Assembly (NCBI GenBank): GCA_025361935.1
Contig: JANYJB010000062.1
Coordinates: 1-48,897, forward strand
DNA length: 48,897 nucleotides
Source: Verrucomicrobiota bacterium
Lineage (GTDB): Bacteria; Verrucomicrobiota; Verrucomicrobiia; Opitutales; Opitutaceae
Direction of reading: 5' to 3'
Shown: piece after piece, positions 32,079-39,864 of the stretch
Position numbering within the stretch: position 1 is the stretch's first letter
Layout of the letters: the number at the start of each line of letters is the position of its first letter
Program-made: the position numbers and the translations under genes
Notes under the pieces: model-generated
Databases searched by the model: none
Told to the model about the DNA's origin: nothing
The model's input: only the letters and a program-made list of their open reading frames with translations

Positions 32079-32303
32079 TCAGGGGTGCATGAAGGTGCGG
32101 ATGTAAAGCTCCTCGACTTTTTTACGCGCCCAAGGGGTTTTCCTGAGGAACTGAAGACTGGATTTGACGCTAGGATCAAAGTTGAAGCAGCGAATTTCTA
32201 TGATCCTTCCCAGTTCCAGCCAGCCGTAGTGTTCGGAAAGCTTGGTCACAATCATCTCAAGCGTGACGCCATGCAGAGGATCTTTGGATTGAGGCTGGGT
32301 CAC
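32079..32303 (-). CDS. VF530-family small DNA-binding protein
   Basis: A 74-residue protein that aligns along its whole length with the VF530 (DUF2132) family: [33 protein letters not shown]-like sequence ([20 protein letters not shown]) and [12 protein letters not shown]. The family is a double-stranded DNA-binding helical domain of unknown cell role. It converges with the MDR gene with 8 bases between the stops. Confidence 0.92.
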   Translation of the reverse strand: MTQPQSKDPLHGVTLEMIVTKLSEHYGWLELGRIIEIRCFNFDPSVKSSLQFLRKTPWARKKVEELYIRTFMHP

Positions 32304-32528
32304 AGGAAAACAGTAAAAACCGGAAAACTTTGTTTGGGGGACTGGTCAAAAAAGAACTTGAAATTTTAAGGCAGGAATTTTTTAGACAAACGGCATTGAT
32401 GACCAGCTTGGAAAATGCAGCAGTAGGCAAGGGATGAATCGTGATTTAAATGCCGACCTCAACCGCAATGAAAAAATGGCGTGAGCCAATGGCACCGGAA
32501 TACATAGCCTAATTAAGATACATATTAT

Positions 32529-32560
32529 TGATTACAAATATTTTACTTTATATGTAATCA
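32529..32560. promoter_or_regulatory. AT-rich inverted repeat, candidate upstream activator site
   Basis: TGATTACAAATA (32529-32540) and TATATGTAATCA (32549-32560) are reverse complements at 11 of 12 positions around an 8-base spacer. Centre about 190 bases upstream of the sigma-54-like -24 element, a normal distance for an enhancer-binding-protein site. It could equally be a conventional repressor operator. The factor that would bind is not identified. Confidence 0.45.
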
Positions 32561-32731
32561 TTTTTCTAATCACAAAAAACGAACGACGGGGGCCTGAACG
32601 GGGGCCCGTTGATTGGGGGAATGGCCTGCTGTCTTAGCCCAAATATCGGACGTGCGGTGGCGCGGGGTTGGATGTTGTCACCATAAATTAACTACTGTTA
32701 TCGGATCGCAAGTAGTCGTTTGGTCAAGAGC

Positions 32732-32746
32732 TGGCACACTAAGTGC
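32732..32746 (+). promoter_or_regulatory. Candidate sigma-54 (-24/-12) promoter
   Basis: TGGCAC-N5-GTGC: the -24 GG and -12 GC dinucleotides are in the exact spacing of the TGGCAC-N5-TTGC consensus, with one mismatch. The expected transcript start is about 32757-32758. This would exclude the GTG/ATG starts at 32743 and 32749 and support the ATG at 32779. It is the only such match I noticed upstream of this gene group. Confidence 0.5.
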
Positions 32747-32778
32747 GTATGGATGGGCATCAGCAAACTATGATTCCC

Positions 32779-33108
32779 ATGGAAAACAATCTGGCCATTC
32801 AGCAAATCATGCAGACGCCCAATGTCATTGGGTATGTCCGTTGTTCCGAGTCCGGCGTGGTCATCGAGCAGGAAGGCAATGAAGTCGATGTGCTCGCCAA
32901 CGTCATCGTGTATTTTCAGCAGATCGCCGTTCTCATCGGCGAATCTTTTGGTTTGGAGCGGTTTCATGAGGCGCAGATTCAAGGGAAATCGCTTATCGTC
33001 CTTTGCATTCCCCTAAACGGGGGCGATGTCCTGGGCGTGATTCTTAATTCACGCGCCCGCGTGCCCGAGATACTCGGGCAGATCCGTCAAATCCTTCATC
33101 TTTCCTAA
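32779..33108 (+). CDS. Roadblock/LC7-like domain protein (first gene of the module)
   Basis: A 109-residue protein, starting MENNLAIQQIMQTPNVIGYV, with the alpha-beta layout of Roadblock/LC7 domains: an N-terminal helix, then 'VIGYVRCSESGVVIEQEGN' (strand-turn-strand), a long helix with VYFQQIAVLIGESFG, then strands LIVLCIPLNGGDVLGVIL and a final helix RVPEILGQIRQILH. Such domains dimerise and regulate small GTPases (MglB for MglA) or polarity proteins. No small GTPase is next door. The next gene is 5 bases downstream. Family call is by pattern only. Confidence 0.6.
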   Translation: MENNLAIQQIMQTPNVIGYVRCSESGVVIEQEGNEVDVLANVIVYFQQIAVLIGESFGLERFHEAQIQGKSLIVLCIPLNGGDVLGVILNSRARVPEILGQIRQILHLS

Positions 33109-33113
33109 ACATC

Positions 33114-33650
33114 ATGATGCTCAATAAAGTTTTCGATAATATTCTCGATATTCCCGGAGTAGACGGTGTTTGTCTGTTCAATACGATGGGCAAGGTTTTG
33201 ATCAACCGCATGCCCTCTTTCATGTCCCCCGACATTTTTGAGGACGGACTGCGCCGCATCACCGCGCTCTATGATACGATGGATGAAAATTTCCTTCCGT
33301 GCGACGATTACCTGCTGCGATTTGAAGAGAAATGGGTGCTGTTCCGCCGCGCGGATCAGGTGGTGTTGCTGGTCCTTGCGGCCGACAAGGCCAATTTCAT
33401 GTCCACGCGCATGGTGACGAATATGGCTCTCAAGCATATCACGCCCACCTTGCTCGAGGAGCTCACGGCGGCGGCGGGCCTGACTGCGCCGCCGGCGGCA
33501 TCGGCGGCAGTCCAGCCGACATCCGCTTCGGCCGCCCCCTTTGTTGCGCCGGTGGTTACAAAGGAAGTTCTCAAGCCGGAAGCTCCGGCGGCCGTGGCAA
33601 CTGCCGAACCGGCAAAGCCGCTTCGCATGTTCCGCGGTCGTGCCTATTGA
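33114..33650 (+). CDS. Second Roadblock/LC7-like protein with Ala/Pro tail
   Basis: A 178-residue protein starting MMLNKVFDNILDIPGVDGVC. Residues 1-115 have the Roadblock-like pattern (helix, 'VDGVCLFNTMGKVLINRMP' hairpin, long helix with ITALYDTMDENF, strands WVLFRRADQVVLLVLA, final helix). The tail from about 120 is disordered and Ala/Pro-rich (APPAASAAVQPTSASAAPF). It ends in the basic-aromatic MFRGRAY. The tail could link or tether a partner, and the short end resembles terminal motifs seen in other small bacterial proteins. The start ATG may be 33114 or 33117. The NtrC-like gene starts 52 bases downstream. Confidence 0.6.
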   Translation: MMLNKVFDNILDIPGVDGVCLFNTMGKVLINRMPSFMSPDIFEDGLRRITALYDTMDENFLPCDDYLLRFEEKWVLFRRADQVVLLVLAADKANFMSTRMVTNMALKHITPTLLEELTAAAGLTAPPAASAAVQPTSASAAPFVAPVVTKEVLKPEAPAAVATAEPAKPLRMFRGRAY

Positions 33651-33702
33651 AGAGCATGAAACGAGGCCGCATGACAACGGCAGTATCACGCAAAATTAAC
33701 GC

Positions 33703-35034
33703 ATGACCTCACAGGCCCTGCTATGTATTCCCGATGCTCGTTTACGTGGTCTTTTCTCCCTTTTGCTGACGGATGGAGATGCCCAGGTTACAGCCTGTCA
33801 CGATTGCGATGAGTTGAAACGCATCGTTGGATCGCGGTTTTATGATCTTTGCGCGATTACCCTTGATGTCGCTCAAGACATGACCCCGGTCATCACGGCG
33901 ATCCGCCAGCTTTCGCCGGAGACGCGAATCCTTCTGATCGCGGGCAAGGAGGATGTGGAGCGCATAATCCCCCTCTTTGGTTTAGGGGTGCATGATGTGC
34001 TAATGCAGCCGATCAACCCCAAGAAGGCCATAACAGCCATTCAAAAGCTGCTTGTTACCAACAAGAAAGAGGCTTCCGATGTGGCCACGCCCAACCGACC
34101 GACGGTCAGTCACGGTGGTGAAGCTTACCGCCCGCAGCACGTGGTTTCTCACAGTGCGCCGATGAGAATAATGATCGCCCATCTTTGGAAACTGAGACAG
34201 GAGCCGCTGGGAATCATCCTGAGCGGCGAGCCAGGCGTCGAATTTGAAGTGGTGGCGCGTGAGTATCAGTCGATCTGCGGTGATCCGAACGGGTTTTTGA
34301 TGGTCTTGAGCCCGCAAGAAATAACAACCGAAGGGTTGTCCACCGCGTGTTCGATGGATCGGCTCAAAGATGGAATGCCCTGCACGTTTTTGGTTCAGGA
34401 CGTGGATAAACTCCCTGCTTTACAGCAGGACCAGTTGGTCGATTTTTTGAGGCTTTCAAAGCGTCGTTACGATCGAAACAAGCCGCTGCGTTTTGTTTTC
34501 ACGGTTACCGATGCCCATGAGAATGGGCGTGTGGTTGAAAATCCATTTGTGGAGGAGTTTTTGTTTGCGATTCCCAATCTGGTGAAAATCCCGCCGCTGC
34601 GTGAGCGACGAGAGGATATCGAACCCTTGGCCCGCAAGTTGTTGCTCGATCTCACGGCGATTCACCCGGAATATCGCGTTCGCTCTATCAATGCCCTGAC
34701 GTTGGAGTGGTTGTGCGGGCGTTTGTGGCGAGGCAACTACATGGAGCTTTGCAGTTACCTGCGCCAAGCGGTCATGGAGTGCACCCATCGTGAGCTAAGC
34801 ATGACGTATTTCACGGCCCGTGACACTGCATCACCGTTTGCCAACCCTGTGCATGGTGCGAAGTCGACCGCTATGCCCGTCCAGCATTCCCATGAGACCC
34901 TCAGCACCAAGGCCGAGACTGCCTCGCCGGAAACGAGCGCTCTTGGCAACCTTGGTGTGCCGAAGCCTCCATTAGCGCCGGGCGACACGGCGTCGCCATT
35001 TCTTGCCTCAATTCGCCCGCGAATGGCTTTTTGA
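33703..35034 (+). CDS. Degenerate NtrC-like protein (pseudo-receiver + inactive AAA+ domain, no HTH)
   Basis: A 443-residue protein built like a sigma-54 activator, but with its key functions missing. The receiver-like part (1-120) keeps Asp55 but has only a single Asp at the acidic pocket (PDARLRG), and Gln102 replaces the conserved Lys (VLMQPI). The AAA+-like part (about 145-370) has GEPGVEFE (175-182) in place of the Walker A GESGTGKE, with no Lys. No GAFTGA loop is present, and there is a weakened Walker B (VQDVDKLP). The later block VKIPPLRERREDIEPLARKLL is intact, which is what betrays the origin. After 372 there is a disordered tail holding two DTASPF motifs and no Fis-type HTH. It should be unable to hydrolyse ATP or bind DNA as an activator, so a scaffolding or regulatory role is inferred. 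Confidence 0.7.
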   Translation: MTSQALLCIPDARLRGLFSLLLTDGDAQVTACHDCDELKRIVGSRFYDLCAITLDVAQDMTPVITAIRQLSPETRILLIAGKEDVERIIPLFGLGVHDVLMQPINPKKAITAIQKLLVTNKKEASDVATPNRPTVSHGGEAYRPQHVVSHSAPMRIMIAHLWKLRQEPLGIILSGEPGVEFEVVAREYQSICGDPNGFLMVLSPQEITTEGLSTACSMDRLKDGMPCTFLVQDVDKLPALQQDQLVDFLRLSKRRYDRNKPLRFVFTVTDAHENGRVVENPFVEEFLFAIPNLVKIPPLRERREDIEPLARKLLLDLTAIHPEYRVRSINALTLEWLCGRLWRGNYMELCSYLRQAVMECTHRELSMTYFTARDTASPFANPVHGAKSTAMPVQHSHETLSTKAETASPETSALGNLGVPKPPLAPGDTASPFLASIRPRMAF

Positions 35035-35059
35035 GAGCCAATGTGAACCAACCGGATAT

Positions 35060-35091
35060 AAAAAAGAGAAGCTTTTAGGCTTCTCTTTTTT
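35060..35091. terminator. Bidirectional intrinsic terminator
   Basis: AAAAAAGAGAAGC (35060-35072) pairs perfectly with GCTTCTCTTTTTT (35079-35091) around a 6-base loop (TTTTAG). It ends the NtrC-like gene transcript on the plus strand and the tRNA-Phe transcript on the minus strand. Confidence 0.9.
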
Positions 35092-35116
35092 ATGACTTCA
35101 CTGAGTTGACTTAAAG

Positions 35117-35192
35117 TGGTGGCAAAACTCGGAATCGAACCGAGGACACGCGCATTTTCAGTGCGCTGCTCTACCAACTGAGCTATTTTGCC
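35117..35192 (-). tRNA. tRNA-Phe (anticodon GAA)
   Basis: The minus strand folds as a complete cloverleaf: acceptor GGCAAAA/TTTTGCC, D-arm GCTC...GAGC, anticodon stem GCGCA/TGCGC with loop CTGAAAA, T-arm CTCGG-TTCGATT-CCGAG, discriminator A and an encoded CCA (35117-35119). 76 bases in all. Confidence 0.97.
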
Positions 35193-35246
35193 AAAGGACT
35201 GAGGGGTAAGAGCAAAGGCCGGGGGCGTGTGGCGTCAATGGGATTT

Positions 35247-37643
35247 TTACCCGCTCTTCAGCAACGAGGCGAGGTCGGCGAGACTGAGTTTGGCGGTGGT
35301 GGCGTCGCTGGCGTCGAAGACGTCGGCCAGAAGGGCGCGTTTCGTCTCCTGCATGTGGAGGACTTTTTCCTCCACGGTGCCGGTGCAGATGAGCTTGTAG
35401 CTGGTCACGACGCGCGTTTGGCCGATGCGGTGGGCGCGGTCGGTCGCCTGGGCCTCGACGGCGGGATTCCACCACGGGTCGAAATGGACAACGGTGTCCG
35501 CGCCGGTGAGGTTGAGGCCGGTGCCGCCAGCCTTGAGCGAGATGAGGAAGACGGGGATGTCGGGGGAGTTGTTGTAGCGGTCAACCTCGGCCTGGCGTTG
35601 TTTCTGCGGCGTGCCGCCGTCGAGGTAGCAGTAGGCGAGACCCTGTTCGTCGAGCTCGGCGCGGAGCAAGCCTAGGAGCGAGGTGAACTGAGAAAAAACG
35701 AGCAGACGATGGCCGTCGTCCACGGCTTCGGCGAGCAGCTCGCGGAACGTGTCGAGCTTCGAGGAATGGTCGGCGGAGGAAGCGGGCGCAACGAGACGCG
35801 GGTCGCAGCAGATCTGGCGGAGACGCAGGAGCTGGGTGAGGGTGGCAAAGCGGAGCTTGTTTTCGGAGGCGCCGTCGGCGGCGAGGGCGTCGAGTTCCTG
35901 TTCGGATTTTTTCTGCCACTCGGCGTAAAGCGCGGCCTGCGCGGAGGTAGGTTCGCAGTAGAGAACCTGCTCGATTTTTTCCGGCAGCTCGGGGGCGACG
36001 GCCTTTTTGGTGCGGCGCAGGATGTAGGGGGCGGTTTTGGCGCGGAGACGTTCGTCGAACCAGGCGCGTTCCTCGCCGCGGGTGCCGGTGGGGATTTTTT
36101 CGACGTAGCCGGGCATGAGCAGGTCGAAGAGGGCGCGCAGATCGTCGAGGGAATTTTCAACCGGGGTGCCGGTGAGGAGGAAGCGGCTGCCGGCCTGCAA
36201 GGTGCGGAGCGCCTGGGCGTTTTGCGTGCGGCGGTTTTTGATATGCTGGGCCTCGTCGGCGATGAGGCAGGAGAGTTCGATGTCGGCGAAGCGTTCGCGG
36301 TCGCGGGCGAGGGTGCCGTAGGAGGTGATGATGATGTCGTGGCCGGCGGCGTCGGTAGCTGCGGAAAGACGGGCGGAGCCGTGATGGACGAAGACGCGGA
36401 GGTGCGGGGCGAACCGGGCGGTTTCACGGCGCCAGTTTTCGACGAGGGACGCGGGGCAGACGACGAGGGAGGGAAGGCTTTTCTCGCCGAGGGTGGTGAG
36501 GAGAGAAATCGCTTGGAGGGTTTTGCCGAGGCCCATCTCGTCGGCGAGTATGCCGCCGAGGCTGTGGCGATGGAGATGCCAGAGCCAGGCGACGCCGATT
36601 TGCTGGTAGGGGCGCAGGAGGGCGTTGAGGGACGGGGCGATGGGCGCGGGGGTAAGTTTGGAGAGGTTGCGCAGGGCTTCGCTGCGGACACGCCAGCCGG
36701 CGGGCGGTTGGTAGTGCGGGGCGAGTTCGTCGATGAGTTCCTGGACCTCGGCGACGCGGGCGGCGGCGATGCGCCAGGTGCGTCGGGCGGAGGAGGGTGC
36801 GGTGGCGCTGCCGGCGAGGGCGCGCTGGGCGGTGGTGAGGCGGGCGATTTTCTCCGGAGGGAGGAGGTAGACGCGACCGTTGTCCTCGACGTAGCCGCGA
36901 TTAGTGGCGAGGGCGGTGCGGAGCTGGTCGTCGGCCACCTTGCCGGCTTGGAGGCCGAGGGTGAGGGTGAATTCGCCGCCGGTTTCGGCGATCTCGCACT
37001 GGATGTCGGCCTCGGCGAGTTTGGCGGTGTTTTTCTCGAAGTTGTCGGTGAAGTCGGCGTGGAACTCGTCGCGCAGGGCCGAGAGGTGGGTGGCGAGAAA
37101 GTTGAGGGTTTTGTGACGGTCGCGTAGCCACCACTTGCGGGTGCTGGCGTCGAGGGCGAAGCTGTGGGTCTTTACGAGTTCGAGGGCTGCGGCGTAGCCG
37201 GAGTGTTCGCGCGAAGGCAGGCTGATGGCGAGGAAGTGTTCGCTGCCGTCGATCAAAAGTGGCGTCGAGGGTTGGGAGCGTGCGACGGATATTTTGGGCG
37301 TCGGCGGACGATTGGACGGGCGTTCAATAGGAGAAGGAGTTTCGTCCAGATGTTCACTTACGCCGCGCAGCCGGGGGCCGATCCAGAGCAAACTCGATTG
37401 AGGTGCGTTGAGGAACGCGAAGACGGATTGGCCTTTGAGCGAAGCGACCAGCTCGCGGAGCTGGCTGCGTTTGAGCTGGAGAAAAAGAGGGGGCGTGGCG
37501 CCGCCGGCCCAGGTTTGCAGGAGGGCGAGCGCGGGAAGCATTTCTAGTGGTGGCGTGAGGGTGAGGTCGATCTCGGCCTTGAGAGCGATGGCGTCGCGTG
37601 GGGCGGCGGCGGCGAGATTGGGAGGAAGCAAAAGGCGCAGCAT
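35247..37643 (-). CDS. SNF2/HepA-family DNA translocase (helicase-like)
   Basis: A 798-residue SNF2-family ATPase. The ATP motif reads ILADEMGLGKTLQAISLL, motif II is IADEAQHIKN, motif III-like LLTGTPVENSLDDLRALFDL, and motifs V/VI read LISLKAGGTGLNLTGADTVV and ATDRAHRIGQ. An N-terminal region of about 330 residues precedes the motor, with no recognised SWIM zinc motif. Bacterial members of this kind are poorly characterised; RapA relatives recycle RNA polymerase. The ATG at 37643 is preferred to a TTG at 37688. It follows the DUF1223 gene by 54 bases on the same strand. Confidence 0.9.
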   Translation of the reverse strand: MLRLLLPPNLAAAAPRDAIALKAEIDLTLTPPLEMLPALALLQTWAGGATPPLFLQLKRSQLRELVASLKGQSVFAFLNAPQSSLLWIGPRLRGVSEHLDETPSPIERPSNRPPTPKISVARSQPSTPLLIDGSEHFLAISLPSREHSGYAAALELVKTHSFALDASTRKWWLRDRHKTLNFLATHLSALRDEFHADFTDNFEKNTAKLAEADIQCEIAETGGEFTLTLGLQAGKVADDQLRTALATNRGYVEDNGRVYLLPPEKIARLTTAQRALAGSATAPSSARRTWRIAAARVAEVQELIDELAPHYQPPAGWRVRSEALRNLSKLTPAPIAPSLNALLRPYQQIGVAWLWHLHRHSLGGILADEMGLGKTLQAISLLTTLGEKSLPSLVVCPASLVENWRRETARFAPHLRVFVHHGSARLSAATDAAGHDIIITSYGTLARDRERFADIELSCLIADEAQHIKNRRTQNAQALRTLQAGSRFLLTGTPVENSLDDLRALFDLLMPGYVEKIPTGTRGEERAWFDERLRAKTAPYILRRTKKAVAPELPEKIEQVLYCEPTSAQAALYAEWQKKSEQELDALAADGASENKLRFATLTQLLRLRQICCDPRLVAPASSADHSSKLDTFRELLAEAVDDGHRLLVFSQFTSLLGLLRAELDEQGLAYCYLDGGTPQKQRQAEVDRYNNSPDIPVFLISLKAGGTGLNLTGADTVVHFDPWWNPAVEAQATDRAHRIGQTRVVTSYKLICTGTVEEKVLHMQETKRALLADVFDASDATTAKLSLADLASLLKSG

Positions 37644-37697
37644 GACGAGCGCGTCACGCTGCGCACGCGGCCGACGTGGCGGAAGCAAAAACTTCAG

Positions 37698-38432
37698 CTA
37701 GTCGATCCAGCCGCCGGCCGCCTGCAAGGGTGCCGTATCGCCTGAAGTCGAAATCCATGCGGCTAAAGCGTGTTTCCCGGCAGAGGGAAGGTCGGGAGGC
37801 GGTCGTGGGAACTGGCCGCTGAATGTGCCGTCCGCGTCTGGTGTGAGCCGAACATTGACGATGTGCAGGGCGATGAAGTCGTGGGCGAGCGTGCGCCCCG
37901 CGTTTTCGCCGCCTCGAATCTTGACGAGGACATCGCCGCCGAGCCAAACGACCGAGGCGGTATAGGTTTTTTCGGCCGTTTGAACGACGGGTTTGTAGCC
38001 GAGGATACCGCCGCCGTTGGGGTCGCGTTGAATGGTGAGAACACCGGGATAAGCGGGTGGCGGCGTGGCTTCGCCCGGGCGCCATTCTCGGCCTTGGCGA
38101 ACGAATTCCGGCGTGTAAACATTGCCCGCGCCCCAGTCGGCGGCGTAGGCGCGCTGACGGGCGGCGTAGGCGGGGCGGGCGTAGGCGTCGGGCCAGCCCA
38201 GATAATCCCAGTAGTTTATGTGGAACGCCACGGGCACAAAATGGATCCAGAGACCGGCGTCGTTTTTGAGCGTGCCCAGCCATTGTTCGGCGGGCGGGCA
38301 ACTGCTGCAACCTTCGCTTGTGTAGAGCTCAATCAGCGCGGTGGCGGCGGGACCGCTTTGGAAGGTCTGGGCGGACAAAACCGTGGAAACGAAAAGAAAA
38401 ACTAGTCTGGGAGAGAATAAATGGAAATCCAT
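37698..38432 (-). CDS. Exported DUF1223 family protein with CxxC motif
   Basis: A 244-residue protein of the DUF1223 family. A hydrophobic N-terminal export segment (about 8-24) is followed by a thioredoxin-like start, LIELYTSEGCSSCPPAEQWL (Cys42 and Cys45). HINYWDYLGW and DAYARPAYAARQRAYA are the other family blocks. Likely located in the periplasm. The CxxC suggests a redox role, but none is established. It runs in the opposite direction to the ECF sigma operon. Confidence 0.88.
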   Translation of the reverse strand: MDFHLFSPRLVFLFVSTVLSAQTFQSGPAATALIELYTSEGCSSCPPAEQWLGTLKNDAGLWIHFVPVAFHINYWDYLGWPDAYARPAYAARQRAYAADWGAGNVYTPEFVRQGREWRPGEATPPPAYPGVLTIQRDPNGGGILGYKPVVQTAEKTYTASVVWLGGDVLVKIRGGENAGRTLAHDFIALHIVNVRLTPDADGTFSGQFPRPPPDLPSAGKHALAAWISTSGDTAPLQAAGGWID

Positions 38433-38454
38433 GCTGATTGGAGCCGCAATGAAG

Positions 38455-38517
38455 GGAATTATTCCGCCGGGGAGTGATTAAGTTCGCCCGATATGTCCGT
38501 GGCTGGAAATAATCCGG
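38455..38517. promoter_or_regulatory. Candidate operator/promoter motifs upstream of the ECF sigma operon
   Basis: GGAATTATTCC (38455-38465) is a perfect 11-base palindrome, and AATAATCCGG (38508-38517) lies 33 bases before the sigma gene start. The same 10-base word occurs at 39831-39840, 24 bases before the DoxX gene in the same operon, and a close version is the reverse of the first palindrome. Shared words of this kind upstream of genes in one operon are a hint of autoregulation. Confidence 0.45.
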
Positions 38518-38550
38518 AATAAATCGGGCGGCCGCCGCTCTGACACCCAG

Positions 38551-39093
38551 ATGGAAGCAGATTCATTCACCCAGCTCGTTGATGCGCATTACACGCCGCT
38601 TTATCGTTTTGCGTTGAGCTTGGCGCGCAACACGGCCGACGCCTGCGATCTGACGCAGCAGACTTTCTATGTATGGGCGACAAAGGGACACGGCCTGCGC
38701 GACGCCTCAAAAGTGAAGACCTGGCTGTTTACGACACTGTATCGCGAGTTTCTGAAGGGCCGACGGCATGGGGCGCGCACTACGGCGCTGGCCGACCTTC
38801 CCCCGGGCGAGGAAGATCCGCCGGCCGCCGATGTAAACCTGGCTGTCCAGCTCGACGCGCAACTGGTCGTCGAGGCTTTGCAGGAAGTTGACGAGACCTT
38901 TCGGGCGCCACTCACGCTATTTTATCTGGAGGACATGCCGTATCAGGAAATCGCCGATATGCTCGAGGTGCCGATCGGCACCGTGATGTCACGCTTGTCG
39001 AGGGGCAAGGCCCAGCTGAGGGAGGTGCTTTCCCGTAAAGAAGCCGGCCGAAAAATTATCCCATTCCCTCTTTCTCAGAGGAAAACGTCATGA
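38551..39093 (+). CDS. RNA polymerase ECF-type sigma factor
   Basis: A 180-residue group IV sigma factor. Region 2 spans about 8-75 (LVDAHYTPLYRFALSLARN, then DLTQQTFYVWATKG), and region 4 spans about 110-165 (VDETFRAPLTLFYLEDMPYQ, EIADMLEVPIGTVMSRLSRG). The end of region 4 is the HTH that binds the -35 element. The next gene begins with an ATGA overlap, a usual place for the cognate anti-sigma factor. It leads a run of nine co-oriented genes. Confidence 0.93.
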   Translation: MEADSFTQLVDAHYTPLYRFALSLARNTADACDLTQQTFYVWATKGHGLRDASKVKTWLFTTLYREFLKGRRHGARTTALADLPPGEEDPPAADVNLAVQLDAQLVVEALQEVDETFRAPLTLFYLEDMPYQEIADMLEVPIGTVMSRLSRGKAQLREVLSRKEAGRKIIPFPLSQRKTS

Positions 39094-39821
39094 ACACCAC
39101 CGAGGCCAAATTCATCCTGCAAGCCTGCCGTCCCGACGGACAGGACTCTACGGACCCGCATTTTGAGGAAGCCTTTGCCCAAGCCAGGCATGATCCTGCG
39201 CTCGGCGAATGGCTGGCTCGCGAGAGGGCTTTTGATACGGCCGTAGCCGCGAAGCTCCGCATGGTGCAACCCCCCGCCGAATTGCGTGCAGCCATCCTCG
39301 CAGGTGCCCGCATGAGCCGCCCGCAACCGTGGTGGCGCCAGTCGCGCGTGCTCGCGCTCGCCGCAAGCGTGACGCTGGTCTTCGGTCTCGCGGCATCATG
39401 GACATTCCGCTCGCCGGCGGGTGACGATCAGCAACTCGCGTTGGGTGTCATGGCCGAGATGAGTTCGCCCGCTCATCACCCCGTCGTATTTGGCGGACGC
39501 GGACAGTTGCATGAACTTCTCGCCAGTTCGTCCACGCGGTTGGCCGGCGGCCTGCCGCTGGATTTTAAACAGTTAAAGGACGAGGGCTGCCGGTCGCTGC
39601 GCATCGCCGGCCACGATGTGCTTGAGGTTTGTTTTGAGCGCAACGGCAGTGAATTTCATCTCTATGTGGCGCGAGGCGCCGATTTTCCGGGCAAGGCGGC
39701 GCCGGGCACGCCGATGTTTCGCGAGCAAAGCCGCGTCGCCGCCGTCTCGTGGCATGATCGCAACCATGCCTACGTGCTCGTGACGGATGGCGGGGCGGAC
39801 AGTTTGCGGCAGGTATTTTGA
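39090..39821 (+). CDS. Probable anti-sigma factor (single-pass membrane protein)
   Basis: A 243-residue protein whose ATG overlaps the sigma-factor stop (ATGA, 39090-39093), so translation is coupled. The N-terminal cytosolic part (1-80) is acidic and contains a helical 'DPALGEWLARERAFDTAVAA' region. A hydrophobic span lies at about 87-109 (VLALAASVTLVFGLAASWTF), and the rest is periplasmic. This is the layout of an ECF anti-sigma factor, though no ZAS zinc motif (HxxxCxxC) is present. The call rests on position and topology. Confidence 0.7.
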   Translation: MNTTEAKFILQACRPDGQDSTDPHFEEAFAQARHDPALGEWLARERAFDTAVAAKLRMVQPPAELRAAILAGARMSRPQPWWRQSRVLALAASVTLVFGLAASWTFRSPAGDDQQLALGVMAEMSSPAHHPVVFGGRGQLHELLASSSTRLAGGLPLDFKQLKDEGCRSLRIAGHDVLEVCFERNGSEFHLYVARGADFPGKAAPGTPMFREQSRVAAVSWHDRNHAYVLVTDGGADSLRQVF

Positions 39822-39830
39822 TTTTTCGGG

Positions 39831-39840
39831 AATAATCCGG
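39831..39840. promoter_or_regulatory. AATAATCCGG motif before the DoxX gene
   Basis: The same 10-base word as at 38508-38517, here 24 bases before the DoxX start within a 43-base gap, the widest gap inside the operon. It may be an internal start of transcription or an operator. Confidence 0.4.
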
Positions 39841-39864
39841 CGGCGTCGCGCTCCCATCTTCACC

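Larger units (their letters stand above)
32304..32778. other. AT-rich intergenic regulatory region (475 bases)
   Basis: This is the most AT-rich stretch in the window and has no gene. It holds a long inverted repeat (32529-32560), a direct repeat of ACGGGGGCC (32586-32594 and 32598-32606, 12-base spacing) and a sigma-54 promoter-like sequence (32732-32746). The start of the Roadblock-like gene at 32779 follows. Its first 100 bases serve as the upstream region of the VF530 gene. Confidence 0.6.
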
